This document shows positions 23,966 through 35,098 of a DNA stretch of 64,000 bases, piece by piece. Both the position numbers and the translations under genes were made by a program. The stretch is taken from NCBI RefSeq assembly GCF_020882245.1, contig NC_083597.1:27940652-28004651 (forward strand), in the 5' to 3' direction. This DNA is from Rhopalosiphum padi. Taxonomy: Eukaryota; Arthropoda; Insecta; Hemiptera; Aphididae. Each line of letters opens with the position of its first letter. Position 1 is the stretch's first letter. Below the pieces are notes generated by a model. The model saw only the letters and a program-made list of their open reading frames with translations, had not been told where the DNA came from and did not search any database.

Positions 23966-26900
23966 TAAATAAACAATTTAAACATTTCAAAAAATAACTA
24001 AACGTTTGTGAAATAGATTTTGAATCGAACGAACAATATTTTTGAGCTAGTTACTGTTCAACCAGTGCTTTCTAATCGACCAACAGACAGACACGTCATT
24101 CTAAGCGATGAATCTTATTTTTCCCCAGAAGAAAACAAACTTCGATTAAAAGGTATAAAAAAAATGTATTAATAAGGTATAAATCTATAAATCGTATACT
24201 AAAAATTAAATTCTGAATCGTTTTGTTGTATACCCAAAACATTTTATTTGAATTACAAAACTATTACTAAATAAAGACAATCCTCGATTAATTTAGGACA
24301 AATGATTTATATGGACAATTGGCAAATGATGATGTACTTGGGTACGCCCGTGATGCCTGATCTCAATGCATTAGTTACTACCGGCCTATACATAAATGAT
24401 CTCTCCATGCACGACTTCAGCAGGTTGGTAGTCAGTGAAATAATTCATTGGAAATACTTCGTTTATCTGTTTAATTGTTGTCAATAAAACTGTACACGAT
24501 GGTTGATTACTGAAATACACGTGTATAACTATACAAATTGATGGGTGCTCGTTTTGTTTCTGTTATACCCCAGGGACCTAATGTTGGCAGGGACACAACA
24601 GTCGGTTGAATTAAAGCTGGCACTAGACCAAGAGCAGTTAAAGTCAAAAAAACTGGAAGAGTCGATGCGGAAACTAGATGAAGAAATGAAGCGTACTGAT
24701 GAGCTGCTATATCAGATGATACCCAAACAAGTGGCCGATCGACTGAGGTCGGGCGAAAACCCCATTGACACATGCCAAGTAATAAGACGTATTAAAATGT
24801 GAATTGATTATTAATAGTACATAAATCATTTTTCAGATGTTTGACAGCGTGTCCATATTGTTTTCGGACATTGTCACGTTTACCGAAATATGTAGCAGAA
24901 TCACCCCGATGGAAGTGGTTTCAATGCTTAACGCCATGTATTCTATATTCGACACACTAACTGAACGGAACAAAGTCTATAAGGTTACACATCTGTTAAC
25001 GGATACATCATATAATTTATGTCGTGACAATATATTGCTAATTACAATAATTACACGAATTAAAAATACAATTTCAGGTGGAAACTATTGGTGATGCATA
25101 TATGGTTGTTTCGGGTGCACCGATGACTGAAGACAATCACGCAGAGAAGGTGTGTGATATGGCATTGGATATGGTTGACGCCATTACAGATCTAAAAGAT
25201 CCGTCGACGGGTAATTTTTTTAATTTATAATTTTTCAGATACATTCATGACGTATAAAGTTTCCGTTGATGTCTCTGCGATTTATTTTGAAAATTGAAAA
25301 CAAATTTAATTATAAATCACATATTCACATTTTATCCGCATAACGAATTCGCTTGTATATTATACGCACATATTATTATATTTTATTTTGGCCATAGGGT
25401 CTCATTTGCAAATCCGCGTCGGCGTACATTCCGGAGCAGTGGTAGCTGGTATTGTCGGCTTAAAAATGCCGAGATACTGTTTGTTCGGTGACTCGGTCAA
25501 CACCGCATCTCGAATGGAATCTACGAGCGAAGCAATGAAAATTCATATATCACAAACCACCAGAGATCTGATTTCAGCATCGTACATGGTCAAAGAGCGT
25601 GGTGAGATTTATGTGAAAGGAAAAGGTAAGGGCCGCCGCCATTGCTGTGGTCCTGGCGTGGTCTGTTTTGATTCCAAAATTTGTTTTTCAGGCGCCATGA
25701 AAACGTATTGGTTGGAACACCGGGAAAGCCGACCACCATTAAGCCGGGTGCTGCCGCTGGCCAATTCCGATTTACCAGAATTGGAGTGGGAGCGTAGTGC
25801 CGATACGGTATTTGACATTGTGGAACGCAACACTGACATGACCATGCAGTTGGCCGAAGACAGGATCAGGACATACTCGCCGGTAACATTTCAAGAAGTG
25901 GCAAGACACTCGATATCGCGTTCACCAGTTAGAGAATATTATCGAGGTTTGTACACAGCACCGAAACATAAACTAATATAATATATATATGCGATGTCTT
26001 AACAATACTATTGTGTAATATATGATAAATATTGTATGTTTAATACTAAAATCGTTCATTATACAGATTTATGCACCCTCAAAATATATTTTATTGTAGA
26101 TTTCTTCAACAGTAAACAGTGAGCAATGAGTGGTCTATTAATCTATTATAATTTAAAAAGTTCTAAAATCTATCTTATTTGTGTGCAATCCAAAATGCTT
26201 AAATAATATAATACATTATGCGTATATTATATAAATAAAATCGGAATATTTAAATAAAAAGTTCAACATTGTATGGTTAAATACAATATATTTTTAAGAA
26301 CATATTATTCAAATATAAATAAATCTCAAAATGGTATGTATATTATTTTCTCAAATTAAATGTCATTTTTTTCCCTTTTTTCGTCAAATTTTCTTATTAT
26401 ATTATTATATAGTATAGATATATAAATGAAATGTAATTTCTAACGTTAAAAGTGATAAATTTCACCATAATATATATTAAATACGTGAAATATTTATTGT
26501 TATTATTTTCCGACTATTCATCTATTAAGGTTTCAATTTTTAAAAAAAAACCATATTCTATATAAAAAAATACAAGTAGTTCTTAAACAAAAGATAGAAA
26601 TGAATAAACTGATTCTAATTAGATAAGAATAAATGAAAATCATAAAAGGAAAACTAAATCAGATAATAAAAATATTTTCGAATAAAACAATGGTAGATGA
26701 AAAACCCTTTAATGCGCATTATTTAATGCAATATATTAAAGAAAATAATAATCTAATAATCTTAAATTCTGAAGTATAAAAAAAAAAAATGTCTAATTTT
26801 TACAATTTCCAAAACAACGCTGTAATTTCTCTGTAATTAAAATAACAAAATTGAATACTTTTTATGATAGCAATGAAGATTGAAAAATAAAATGTAAAAG

Positions 26901-29518
26901 ATAATATTATAATCCTTTTTTTCTTTACGATCGTAAAGGTTTAGCGGCTAAGGTCACAAACTTACGAGCATTTGAATGTTATAGTTTACGATGGTATAAT
27001 CTTTACTGTTCTTTGATCACTCGTAAATCATTAGAATGTTTTAAAGTTTTTTGTGTCTTATTCATATAGATTGAATTACTTTTATTATTGCAATAAAAAT
27101 ATTTCAAAAATAAAACGAGATTTCATTGACAACAATTAGGATCCATTTTTATATTTTTTTTTTATTCAATAGTTACATTATAGTTGTAAGGACTATTATT
27201 CTTTCGAATAGTGTACGTATTATCAATGTTTTACTTTTTGATTTTAATAGAATATTAATAATACTTACTATAATACAAATGTATTGTCTATTAGCTTATG
27301 AGGTTTACATGTATTATCTAAACTATCTGAAGCACTAATCTAACAGTTATTAAATTGAATTATTTTGAAGATATTATATATATCGTACCCCCTTTTTAGC
27401 AATACCAAATCATCTTTTAATATCAATAATGTATGACTCGAATCACGTGATAAAATATAGAATTCATTGCAAAAACATAATACTGGTACGATATATATGT
27501 ATAATGTATTGTTTTACATATTATTGAGATTATTTTAAGCACCTACTTTATTTTATTTAATGCACCTATGCTGTACTTTAGAAGAAGAATAATAAAAATA
27601 AAACATGATTTAAAGTTCGTGTTTTATATTATCATAAAAATAACATAAAATATGTTTGCACACGACTTGAAAAATGAAAATGTACCATAAGCTTTTTAAA
27701 CGAACTCTTAAATAATATTATTATGATAGTGCTTGCATTAAGTAATTTATTTTAAGAAAAACACAACGTTAAATATTATGCTACTTGTCTCTTATAAAAT
27801 TAAATCTATTATACGACGCATTACGACTAAGTAATATATTGTCAATCATTATAATAGTTCTAAATAACAATTTAATTATTATGGTAAATTGGTAGCTATT
27901 ATAAATTAGATCATGTTTTGATATACAATTTGTTAGTTTCAAGAATAATACACACAAATATTAACTTAGTATAGTTACTTAAATATAATTTATATTTTAT
28001 AACGAACAATAAATTCATTAATAAAAATATATTTTATTATAACTAATAACTAATATTCAGGGCACATATTTTCATAAAAATAATTAAAAGTATTATTATA
28101 CTAACTAACAAATTTTAGTTGCCTAATTATTATAATTAAAGATTTTATTTAGTCAACAAGTAAGTCGAAACCTATTATACTTTAGATGTGTTATTTGAAT
28201 TTTGTATACATATTTTAAATATCTTTACAAATCCTGAAATCCATAAAACCGTAAAAATTAACTAAGACAATAATTTGCTGAATAAACGTGTGTTATTAAA
28301 AACAATCTTTATAGAATGTGCATAGAACATTATTAACGAATGGCACAGTGTAAATATAAATATCAATAATTTAAGCAATATTCGTCGTTGTTTTTGTTTA
28401 TTTGTATGCGTTTAGAGTTTCTACTAAAACTAAAAACGTAATTTCTGCAATACTCTCCCTTTTCAGATCTATTCCATTAAATAAATTATGTACAATTCTA
28501 CAACAACAACAACAACAACGATATAATAAAAACAGTTAATATTTAACTTGTTTTTCCTTTGAAATGAGAATAATGAGATAGCCGATTTATGTAACTGCCC
28601 GAGTGACGTAGAGAAAATAATAAATTGCGCGTCGTGAATGTTACAGAGTCCCGATCGAATTCAATAAGTTGCACGCCCATCGTGTCGCAGAAAGAGCTGC
28701 AACGGTTGACGTGTCTGAACAGGAGCTCGTCACCGCTGTCGCGGTTTGCGAGGAAAATCGAACAGCTACCGAAGCCGCCGGACTGCACTTCCACTGCAGC
28801 TGTCGCGGTCGCCGTCCAGAGACACAGATACGTGAGAAACGCGGTGGGCGGCCGTGGCGGCACGCAGACGGCTCCGTCGTCGCCGGAGACGCACAAGGAA
28901 GAGGACGTCACGGCCGATTCGTCACCGCTACTTCCGGTAGCGTTTCCGGAACCACCCGCGGAGTCGGCGGCGATTTCGCAGTCGCCACCGCCGCCGCCGC
29001 CGCCACCACCACCACCGCCACCGCCGCCACCGCCGCCGACCATCAAGTCCAATCCCGTACTGGTGCACGTGGCCGATTACGTCTCGTCCGATTGCGTGGA
29101 CAGCGTCGATTCAGACGATCAGCGGTCGCTGCAGACCCGAGACGCGGACGACCTGGGTGGATCGGACGTCGGAGCGGAGGACCACCCGCACCCTTTCCCC
29201 GAGTCATCCGACGACGATCTACCGCCGGACAACGACGACGACGACGATTTGGACCTGTCTTCGGCCGGTCCCACCACTCCGCCGCCCAGATCGTCGCCTT
29301 CGTCAGCGTCGCCGACCGACGCCGCCCGAGCTGTAGTGACCACGTCCAAGTCGGACGGGCAGATATACGGCCGGCGGCGGCGGTGTGCAGACGACGAACC
29401 CGACGACGACGCGAGCACGTCCAGTCTTAACCGGCAGACTCAGTGCTGCATGAGATTCAAAACGCACCCGAAGTCGTCCAGAAAGCGATCGCAGTCCCAC
29501 TCCTGCAAATTGATCTAA
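20887..29518 (+). CDS. Gyc88E: Atypical soluble guanylate cyclase Gyc88E (beta-3-type), 13 coding exons
   Basis: Cytosolic haem-dependent enzyme converting GTP to cGMP. Fly Gyc88E responds to oxygen and only weakly to NO. Thirteen exons join without a phase conflict into 960 residues. The HNOB haem domain (about 1-180) has the proximal His104 in Leu-His-Glu-Tyr-Leu and the YxSxR haem-propionate motif at Tyr133/Ser135/Arg137. A PAS-like HNOBA domain (about 200-340) and a coiled coil (about 345-400) follow. The cyclase domain (about 415-600) has metal-binding Asp427 and Asp471 and catalytic Asn544/Arg548 in one chain, so a homodimer could be active. The last exon adds a disordered tail with 18 consecutive prolines, an acidic run and a basic C-terminus ending Cys-Lys-Leu-Ile. 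The start ATG at 20887 matches the conserved family N-terminus and follows an AAAA Kozak context. The upstream frame has no ATG. Identity rests on strong remembered similarity to the fly protein. Confidence 0.95.
21153..21279 (+). CDS. Gyc88E: Gyc88E coding exon 2
   Basis: Residues 57-98 plus one base. Includes the Gly-Gln-Tyr-Gly-Tyr-Asp and Gly-Arg-His-Met-Arg-Asp-Phe stretches of the HNOB domain. Acceptor tttttaag, donor G|GTATGC, phase 1. The following intron is the gene's second longest, at 1.9 kb. Confidence 0.93.
21280..23181 (+). other. Gyc88E intron 2 (1.9 kb)
   Basis: AT-rich intron between the two exons carrying the haem domain core. I see no nested gene, exon or mobile element in it. 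Confidence 0.7.
23182..23360 (+). CDS. Gyc88E: Gyc88E coding exon 3
   Basis: Encodes the haem pocket: proximal His104 and the YxSxR motif (Tyr133, Ser135, Arg137). The donor is the weak AAG|GTCGAT. The next intron is only 68 bases. Confidence 0.95.
23429..23610 (+). CDS. Gyc88E: Gyc88E coding exon 4
   Basis: End of HNOB and linker to the PAS-like domain (Glu-Met-Arg-Ile-Glu-Leu-Val-Arg onward). The donor CAG|GTCGAT is the same unusual motif as at exon 3. It ends in phase 2. Confidence 0.93.
23802..23925 (+). CDS. Gyc88E: Gyc88E coding exon 5
   Basis: Start of the HNOBA/PAS-like domain (Gly-Asn-Ser-Leu-Met-Val-Ile-Leu-Pro and Trp-Phe-Asp-Leu-Val-Arg-Pro). Donor ACG|GTAAAT. A TA repeat begins about 10 bases into the intron. 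Confidence 0.93.
23935..23965. repeat. (TA)n microsatellite in Gyc88E intron 5
   Basis: TA repeat within the 91-base intron 23926-24016. It would be length-variable between individuals. Confidence 0.85.
24017..24152 (+). CDS. Gyc88E: Gyc88E coding exon 6
   Basis: PAS-like domain: Asn-Arg-Thr-Asn-Asn-Ile-Phe-Glu-Leu-Val, a variable loop, then Leu-Arg-Leu-Lys-Gly. Phase 1 at both ends fits the neighbours. Confidence 0.92.
24297..24423 (+). CDS. Gyc88E: Gyc88E coding exon 7
   Basis: End of the PAS-like domain (Gly-Thr-Pro-Val-Met-Pro-Asp-Leu; Tyr-Ile-Asn-Asp-Leu-Ser-Met-His-Asp). Donor AG|GTTGGT is weak. Confidence 0.93.
24574..24778 (+). CDS. Gyc88E: Gyc88E coding exon 8
   Basis: Signalling-helix coiled coil (heptads of Leu with Glu/Lys) leading into the cyclase domain at Leu-Leu-Tyr-Gln-Met-Ile-Pro-Lys-Gln-Val-Ala. 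Mediates dimerisation in this family. Donor CAA|GTAATA, phase 0. Confidence 0.94.
24837..24983 (+). CDS. Gyc88E: Gyc88E coding exon 9
   Basis: Cyclase domain: Phe-Ser-Asp-Ile-Val-Thr-Phe with metal-binding Asp427, and Asn-Ala-Met-Tyr-Ser-Ile-Phe-Asp. Phase 0 at both ends. Confidence 0.95.
25078..25210 (+). CDS. Gyc88E: Gyc88E coding exon 10
   Basis: Cyclase domain: Glu-Thr-Ile-Gly-Asp-Ala-Tyr with the second metal ligand Asp471, then Val-Cys-Asp-Met-Ala-Leu-Asp-Met. Confidence 0.95.
25398..25625 (+). CDS. Gyc88E: Gyc88E coding exon 11
   Basis: Cyclase domain core: Arg-Val-Gly-Val-His-Ser-Gly and the Asn544-Thr-Ala-Ser-Arg548 motif that stabilises the transition state. The following 66-base intron has no in-frame stop. 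Confidence 0.95.
25692..25946 (+). CDS. Gyc88E: Gyc88E coding exon 12
   Basis: End of the cyclase domain and start of the variable tail (residues 586-670). Donor G|GTTTGT, phase 1. If it is not used, the frame ends at TAA 25979-25981, giving a much shorter protein. Confidence 0.9.
25947..28646 (+). other. Gyc88E intron 12 (2.7 kb)
   Basis: AT-rich intron before the last exon. Possible polyadenylation signals such as AATAAA at 26234-26239 could serve a short isoform that reads through exon 12. A (CAA)n tract lies at 28501-28519. No nested gene recognised. Confidence 0.6.
28501..28519. repeat. (CAA)n short tandem repeat
   Basis: Six CAA units in the last intron of Gyc88E. Confidence 0.8.
28647..29518 (+). 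CDS. Gyc88E: Gyc88E coding exon 13 (C-terminal tail)
   Basis: Residues 671-960. The acceptor gttacag (ending 28646) has a poor pyrimidine tract, but the phase matches exon 12 exactly: G plus AG makes Glu671. The exon is GC-rich and low-complexity. It has 18 consecutive Pro at 28985-29038, an Asp-rich run near 29233-29250, and a Lys/Arg-rich end followed by Cys-Lys-Leu-Ile and TAA at 29516. The long tail is expected in this subfamily, but its sequence is not conserved enough for me to confirm the junction by similarity. Confidence 0.8.
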
Positions 29519-29657
29519 TATGTCGTCGTGCATCGCATCACCCCAAAAATTCGCTCGTGTATATATAATATATATTATATTCCGCTTTTATCACGCGCTG
29601 TTGTCCGCGAGTCGTAAAGTTATACTATATAGGTACTATATATGTATTCTGTATATA

Positions 29658-29674
29658 TGTGTGTGTGTGTGTGT
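29658..29674. repeat. (TG)n short microsatellite
   Basis: TG repeat in the presumed Gyc88E 3' UTR. Confidence 0.75.
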
Positions 29675-29739
29675 AAATTGTTTTTATTAAAAATGTAGAC
29701 TATAGACTTGTCGTGGTAACCGACATGCGGATCGATTGA

Positions 29740-29745
29740 AATAAA
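29740..29745 (+). terminator. Candidate polyadenylation signal of Gyc88E
   Basis: AATAAA about 220 bases past the stop codon. A usable position for the 3' end of the full-length transcript, but not verified. Confidence 0.4.
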
Positions 29746-29749
29746 ATCA

Positions 29750-30255
29750 TCATAGTATGTAATAGATTCATTACCATATGCGAACACTGCCCAATGTAGT
29801 CGAAATCATATCGCATTCAATATTCATACAATCATAATTAAATTATATGCGCTTAAATCGATGGTAACGATGTTTTGGGTTGTTTATAAAAACCCGTTAA
29901 AGTTTATTACCACCAATACCTAGTCCAAACAATTGAATCGATATAAAAAAAAAATTCGACAAAGTTTAAAATTTCATTGTACAAATATCATACCACAAAT
30001 CAGCCCCCTCTCCCGGTTAGGTTAAAAAGTGTGCAACAACCGTGTATATGTTTAAATTTCTCCAAAATTATCAATAAATTCATCCTCCTTTAAATTTAGT
30101 AAAATAAACTGCAGAAAAGTATGTGGCATGAGTTTTTGAGAGTTTCTGCATATTTAAAGCTTCCGGTTTATTTTTCTGAAGCCTCATACTAAACTGTTGT
30201 CATTTTAGATAGCATATCATAATCACATGTATACCTATAGATAATAAAGTGGTGG

Positions 30256-30297
<42 letters not shown>

Positions 30298-33200
30298 TGA
30301 TACGAGTAAAATGTTTACAATCAAAATATCAAATTAAAGATATTAGTACATTTTATTTACATGAGAATAGTATAATATTTCAATAACCTATTTTAAATAT
30401 AAAACACAAGTATGAAAGACCAAAAAATAAAAAAAAATATAGGTATTCATGTATTGAATTGTAATTTTTTTTTTTACTAATATTCGTTCTTGACCGATTA
30501 TGTATATGTTTTGCATATTATCTTCTTATTATATTATACAACAATAGGTTTAGTTCCTAATTATTACTTGAATTTCTTTAATATTAATAATATTATGTAT
30601 AGTAATTTTTTCAATATTAAGTTAGATAATTTTAAATCTATACCTTATAAGATTTACGTTTTCCGTGAAAAATTGACAGGCCTCTAACATTTTTTTAACG
30701 ATCCCACATGGGACGAATACATAGCTGAAATGAGAAACATTCCAGGAATAATATAATCAGAACTGAGTTTATTTTCAATCTCTCCCAATAGACTATCTTT
30801 TTTTTAAATTAATTTTATCATACGCAGTGGTTTAGGTATCATATAAAATATGTATTCATAACTATTTATTTTCTAAGGATTTATAAATAATTCAATAAAT
30901 ATGTTATTCTGATATCATTTATTAAATTAAATAGATTTTTGCAACGACTTATTTAGATAAGTATTATCTAATCAATTAATTTAAGTTTCCCATTTCAAAA
31001 ATAAAATGTCCCGTTAAAACATTTGTGTAATATTGTAATAAACCTCAGATTTTCAGATTTTATAAATTATATATTATTATGTTTTGTACTCTTGGTTTCA
31101 ATAATTATTTTAACTAGATTTAGATGAATAGATAAATCACAAAGTTGGCATGTTCGATTGAATCGGCCAAAATAATTTAGCTGGTAATTTTCGAACTTTT
31201 AATTTGTACATTAATTTACTTATCTTTGATACTTTTAACTATGAGTGGTTTGAATTTGTTTTAAAATTATATACATTGTTTAAGTTCTCTTACAATTGAA
31301 TAATTTACTTTTGTATACATTATAAGTCATATAAATACTATACTTTGTTTTATATTATAATATATCGCCATTTATATTATCCACATTACTTCGAATGAAA
31401 TTTGTATTTATTTATATAATTTGTTTTTACTTCAACATTATACAATTCAAATAGACATAGGTACTTACTTAAAATATTTAAAGGCTTAAACGTTTCTATA
31501 ACGTACTTAGTATATACTTACCTATATATTTCAATTAAGCTTTGACAAGAACTTTTGACTGCATTGTATAACTACACATGTTGGGAATCTTCATATTTCA
31601 CGTGAATAGTATGACGTGCATACTTAACTGTATTATGTACAATTTTGTATTTACCGTACATAGTTTATGAACACGTATTGACATAATATTATCATAGGAA
31701 CTATTAAAATGAAAAATTCTTCGTTGTTTATTTTTCTGTCCATGTGGAAATTGAAAACCGTTCAACATCACTTGTCACAGTTATTGTATTTTGAATGAAT
31801 TATGACCAAGCGTGTGAACCATTAATGTTATTATGATTTCAAACTACACGTCGTGCTAACAGCGGCGTGCTAATTGATCGTTAATAATTATTTTGTAAAT
31901 GTTATACAAACAAATTTACACCGACAAAAGAATTACAAATGCAATTATGTTTTACCAATAATAACAACAACTGTATTTATATATTATTTTCCCATATTTT
32001 CATAAAAATATTTTATGAACCGTAACGAATAGAACACAGGTAGGTACATGATACGACGGAACAAAGATAAATGTTATTATTATTATCTAATTATCATAAA
32101 TATTATCCGAAGTTTCAATTAACTCTTTTTATAAATCATAAAAACGTAGTCTAACCTAAAAGTCAGCAATCTAAGTCTGGAAACTTTATAATTGAATAAT
32201 TACAAACTTCATAAACTTTATATTTAATGACCACGTAAGTAACTTTAAATTTTATTATTAAATAGGTAGGTCGTAGGTACCTATGTATCTTAGTGTTATT
32301 AATTGATCATACGGGCATATAAAATAATTATCCTATTTTATATTTAGGTATTCAATTTAACATGCGTCTAAACTATAAACTAGTCATTTTCAGACTACAT
32401 ACGTATAGATAAATTTAAGACCCATAGAGAATTTAGGTAATCACTTTTCAAAACACATTTAGAAAATTAATCAAACTACTTTTAACTTCTTAATTTATCT
32501 TATTTAATAGTTATATTATTTAAATTGCATTATTAGATTTATAAGTATCATGTTTATATTAAGTATAATAATTTAATATTATAAGATTAGAAAAAATTAG
32601 TCTAACATTTTAACAGTCAAATTTAATAATAGATTATTGAAGGAAATAGCTCTTAAAAAATAACAAGTAAAAAAATAAAGATTTTTTTTCTCAATATATG
32701 AAAAAAATAACTTGCACATACAATATTACCTGTGATTTGAAATTAATCTCAAATAAAATTTATTCAAAGTAGTATATTATAACACATTTTGTTATAATAT
32801 TTTAACATGGTAGACCATGAGTACATGGACCAACATGATTACATGATGAATATAATGTTAATTTTGAATAAAGATAAAAATTAATAAAATGTAGGTAATA
32901 CTTTAAGTAGGTAGTCTAGAAAAAAAATAATTTTCTATTGTATAATTCCAATATTTATAACCATTATAATTTGTAGAATAAAGACATTCAAATGCATTAT
33001 ATGTAAAAAAATGATTTTAGAAAATGTATTTATTAAATTTTAGAGTATATACATAGTAAGGTATTGTTATTTTTATATTTGTTGAATTTAATATAAATCA
33101 TATTATACATTAAAATTTCATTAAAGAATGCAGAGTACCCATAGATAATTTCCTTATTATTATATACCTATATGTATACAGACTAACTTAATATTAATGT

Positions 33201-34900
33201 ATTTTTTGTTACCTAAATATTTCAACAAGTTTTATATTATGTAATGCATACTTACCTGTTTAAATAATTTATATTTTAATACCAACGTAACTTTAATATA
33301 TTATGCAATACATTTATACAAATTCATTAATAAATTATTTTTTATTATCATTCTTTTTTTCTCTAATAGTAAATGCATTAAAAATTTAATAATATTTCTT
33401 TGTTTCAATTTCAATTGGTGTGGAAATAAAAAATCCATAATATAACTAATTCAATTTTTATTTCAATAATAAATATCATGTATTACTCCAAACTAATTCA
33501 TGTATCGTCTTAAAGTATACATATTTATAAATATATATATATAATTTATGTACATAATAAGTCTGCATGAAAAAAAAAGTATATTTACAAGTCATCTATA
33601 GGCTAAGGCTAAGAAAGAACATGAAACATTTCCATGTTTAATCAAAGTCAGTTCTGTATAAAACACATAACTATTTCTACATGTATTTTGTATATATTAC
33701 ATGTTTTTCAGTTAATTAATATAAGGCCCTATAGTACTGTATAGTTATTAGTGTGATCATATTTTTTTTTTTTAATTGTAAAGCAAATTACACAAATTAA
33801 AAAAAAAAATATATTTATATAAATATAATATACCTATCTTAATAGTATTTTTTTCAGTTACTAAATTTAATCATTTGTTATATGCTGTTATTATAGAGTT
33901 AACCATGTAGGTTGCTATATATTATTATAATAAAGCCTAACGCACCATATACGAATAACTGTATAAACTACTTCTTTTTTTTTTAATTGTCATGCAAGCA
34001 ATTAATTAACATAGTCTAATAATCATAATAGACATATGTTATTGATTATGGTAACATTACATTATCATTAAGTTATATAAATATCATTTAATTGTAATGT
34101 AATACGTAAAAATAATAAGAAAAACAAAAATAATAAACAATTGCACAAAAAAAAAAAAAAAAATTAACAATCTATATTTACAATTCAGTTGATTTTTATT
34201 TACAAAAAAGTTTCTGTTTGAATGGATATACAAATCATCTGTTTCAATGACGTGTGTAAATATAATTACATACACTTGTGAAAAAGAAAAGTTTTAACAA
34301 GATCACAATAGAACAAACTATTCCTGAATAACACAAATTATATTTCGTATTACATAATATTACGAAGGGTCAAAAAAAAAAAATAATAAAATAATGATTA
34401 ATATGGATATTTATTCTCAGGTGAAATATGGTACCAATTTTTGGTTCCCTGAGTGTACCAATACAAAAATATATGTATTTTTCGTTATATATATTTTTTT
34501 AAATATATAAATCAAGACGTAAGAAGAACTATGAGTATTTAAAATTAAATTATTGTGTTATTTACTCGCTCAGATGACTAGATACTATTGATTATTATTA
34601 TTTTTTTTTTTCAATTAAAAACTAATCACGGCCTGGAAGGTGTATATGATCAGACGTGTATCGAATGGACGGAAATTGAGCATTTGATAAAAATTAAAAT
34701 ACGTGAAAATGGATTAAAATCTTAAATTTTTTGACAAGGACGACGAATGGAATAATGATTTAAAAACAATACGCAAAATGTCTAAAATCGAAACGTCGTT
34801 GGCCTGGTAGGTAATTTACGAGACAGAGTGGTTATGGTCATGGAGTAGGGCGGAACGGATATTGAACATATTATTGATCGTAGACCGGTGAATAAGTTAA
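29750..34900. other. Convergent intergenic region between Gyc88E and Ten-m
   Basis: About 5 kb of AT-rich DNA between two 3' ends. Apart from the TG repeat at 30260 I see no gene, RNA or mobile-element signature. Part of it will be 3' UTR of either gene. Candidate minus-strand AATAAA signals for Ten-m lie at 34410-34415 and near 34195. Confidence 0.55.
30260..30295. repeat. (TG)n microsatellite
   Basis: Eighteen TG units in the convergent intergenic region. Confidence 0.9.
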
Positions 34901-34920
34901 GCGAGTAATAAATAAATAAA

Positions 34921-34945
34921 TTAATAATAATAATAGTAGATAATA

Positions 34946-34978
<33 letters not shown>

Positions 34979-34998
34979 TGTTGAAGTATATATTATAA

Positions 34999-35029
<31 letters not shown>
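34921..35029. repeat. (TAA)n repeats in the Ten-m 3' UTR
   Basis: Two long TAA/AAT tracts (34950-34976 and 35000-35029) plus shorter ones, starting about 70 bases past the Ten-m stop. In the transcript sense these read UUA/AUU repeats. Open frames across them on the minus strand are repeat artefacts. Confidence 0.85.
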
Positions 35030-35031
<2 letters not shown>

Positions 35032-35098
35032 TAATCGTAAATAAATAATAAGTAAACGTTGGCACTATACATCCGATTGGGCCCTAGTTAAGTACCGT

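Noticed and set aside
25388..25981. A single 197-codon exon at the end of the cyclase domain
   Set aside because: It spans the true acceptor, the 66-base intron with good splice sites, and the exon 12 donor. Conserved residues fit the spliced model.
28543..29052. Minus-strand frame with a long glycine run
   Set aside because: Antisense shadow of the proline run in Gyc88E exon 13. The plus strand has the splice phase and family context.
28669..29430. A second plus-strand frame of 253 codons over the last Gyc88E exon
   Set aside because: An open frame created by high GC content. Its composition is Arg/Ala/Thr-rich noise, while the other frame joins exon 12 in phase.
34782..35072. Minus-strand Tyr/Leu/Ile homopolymer frames
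   Set aside because: Translations of the TAA repeats in the Ten-m 3' UTR.
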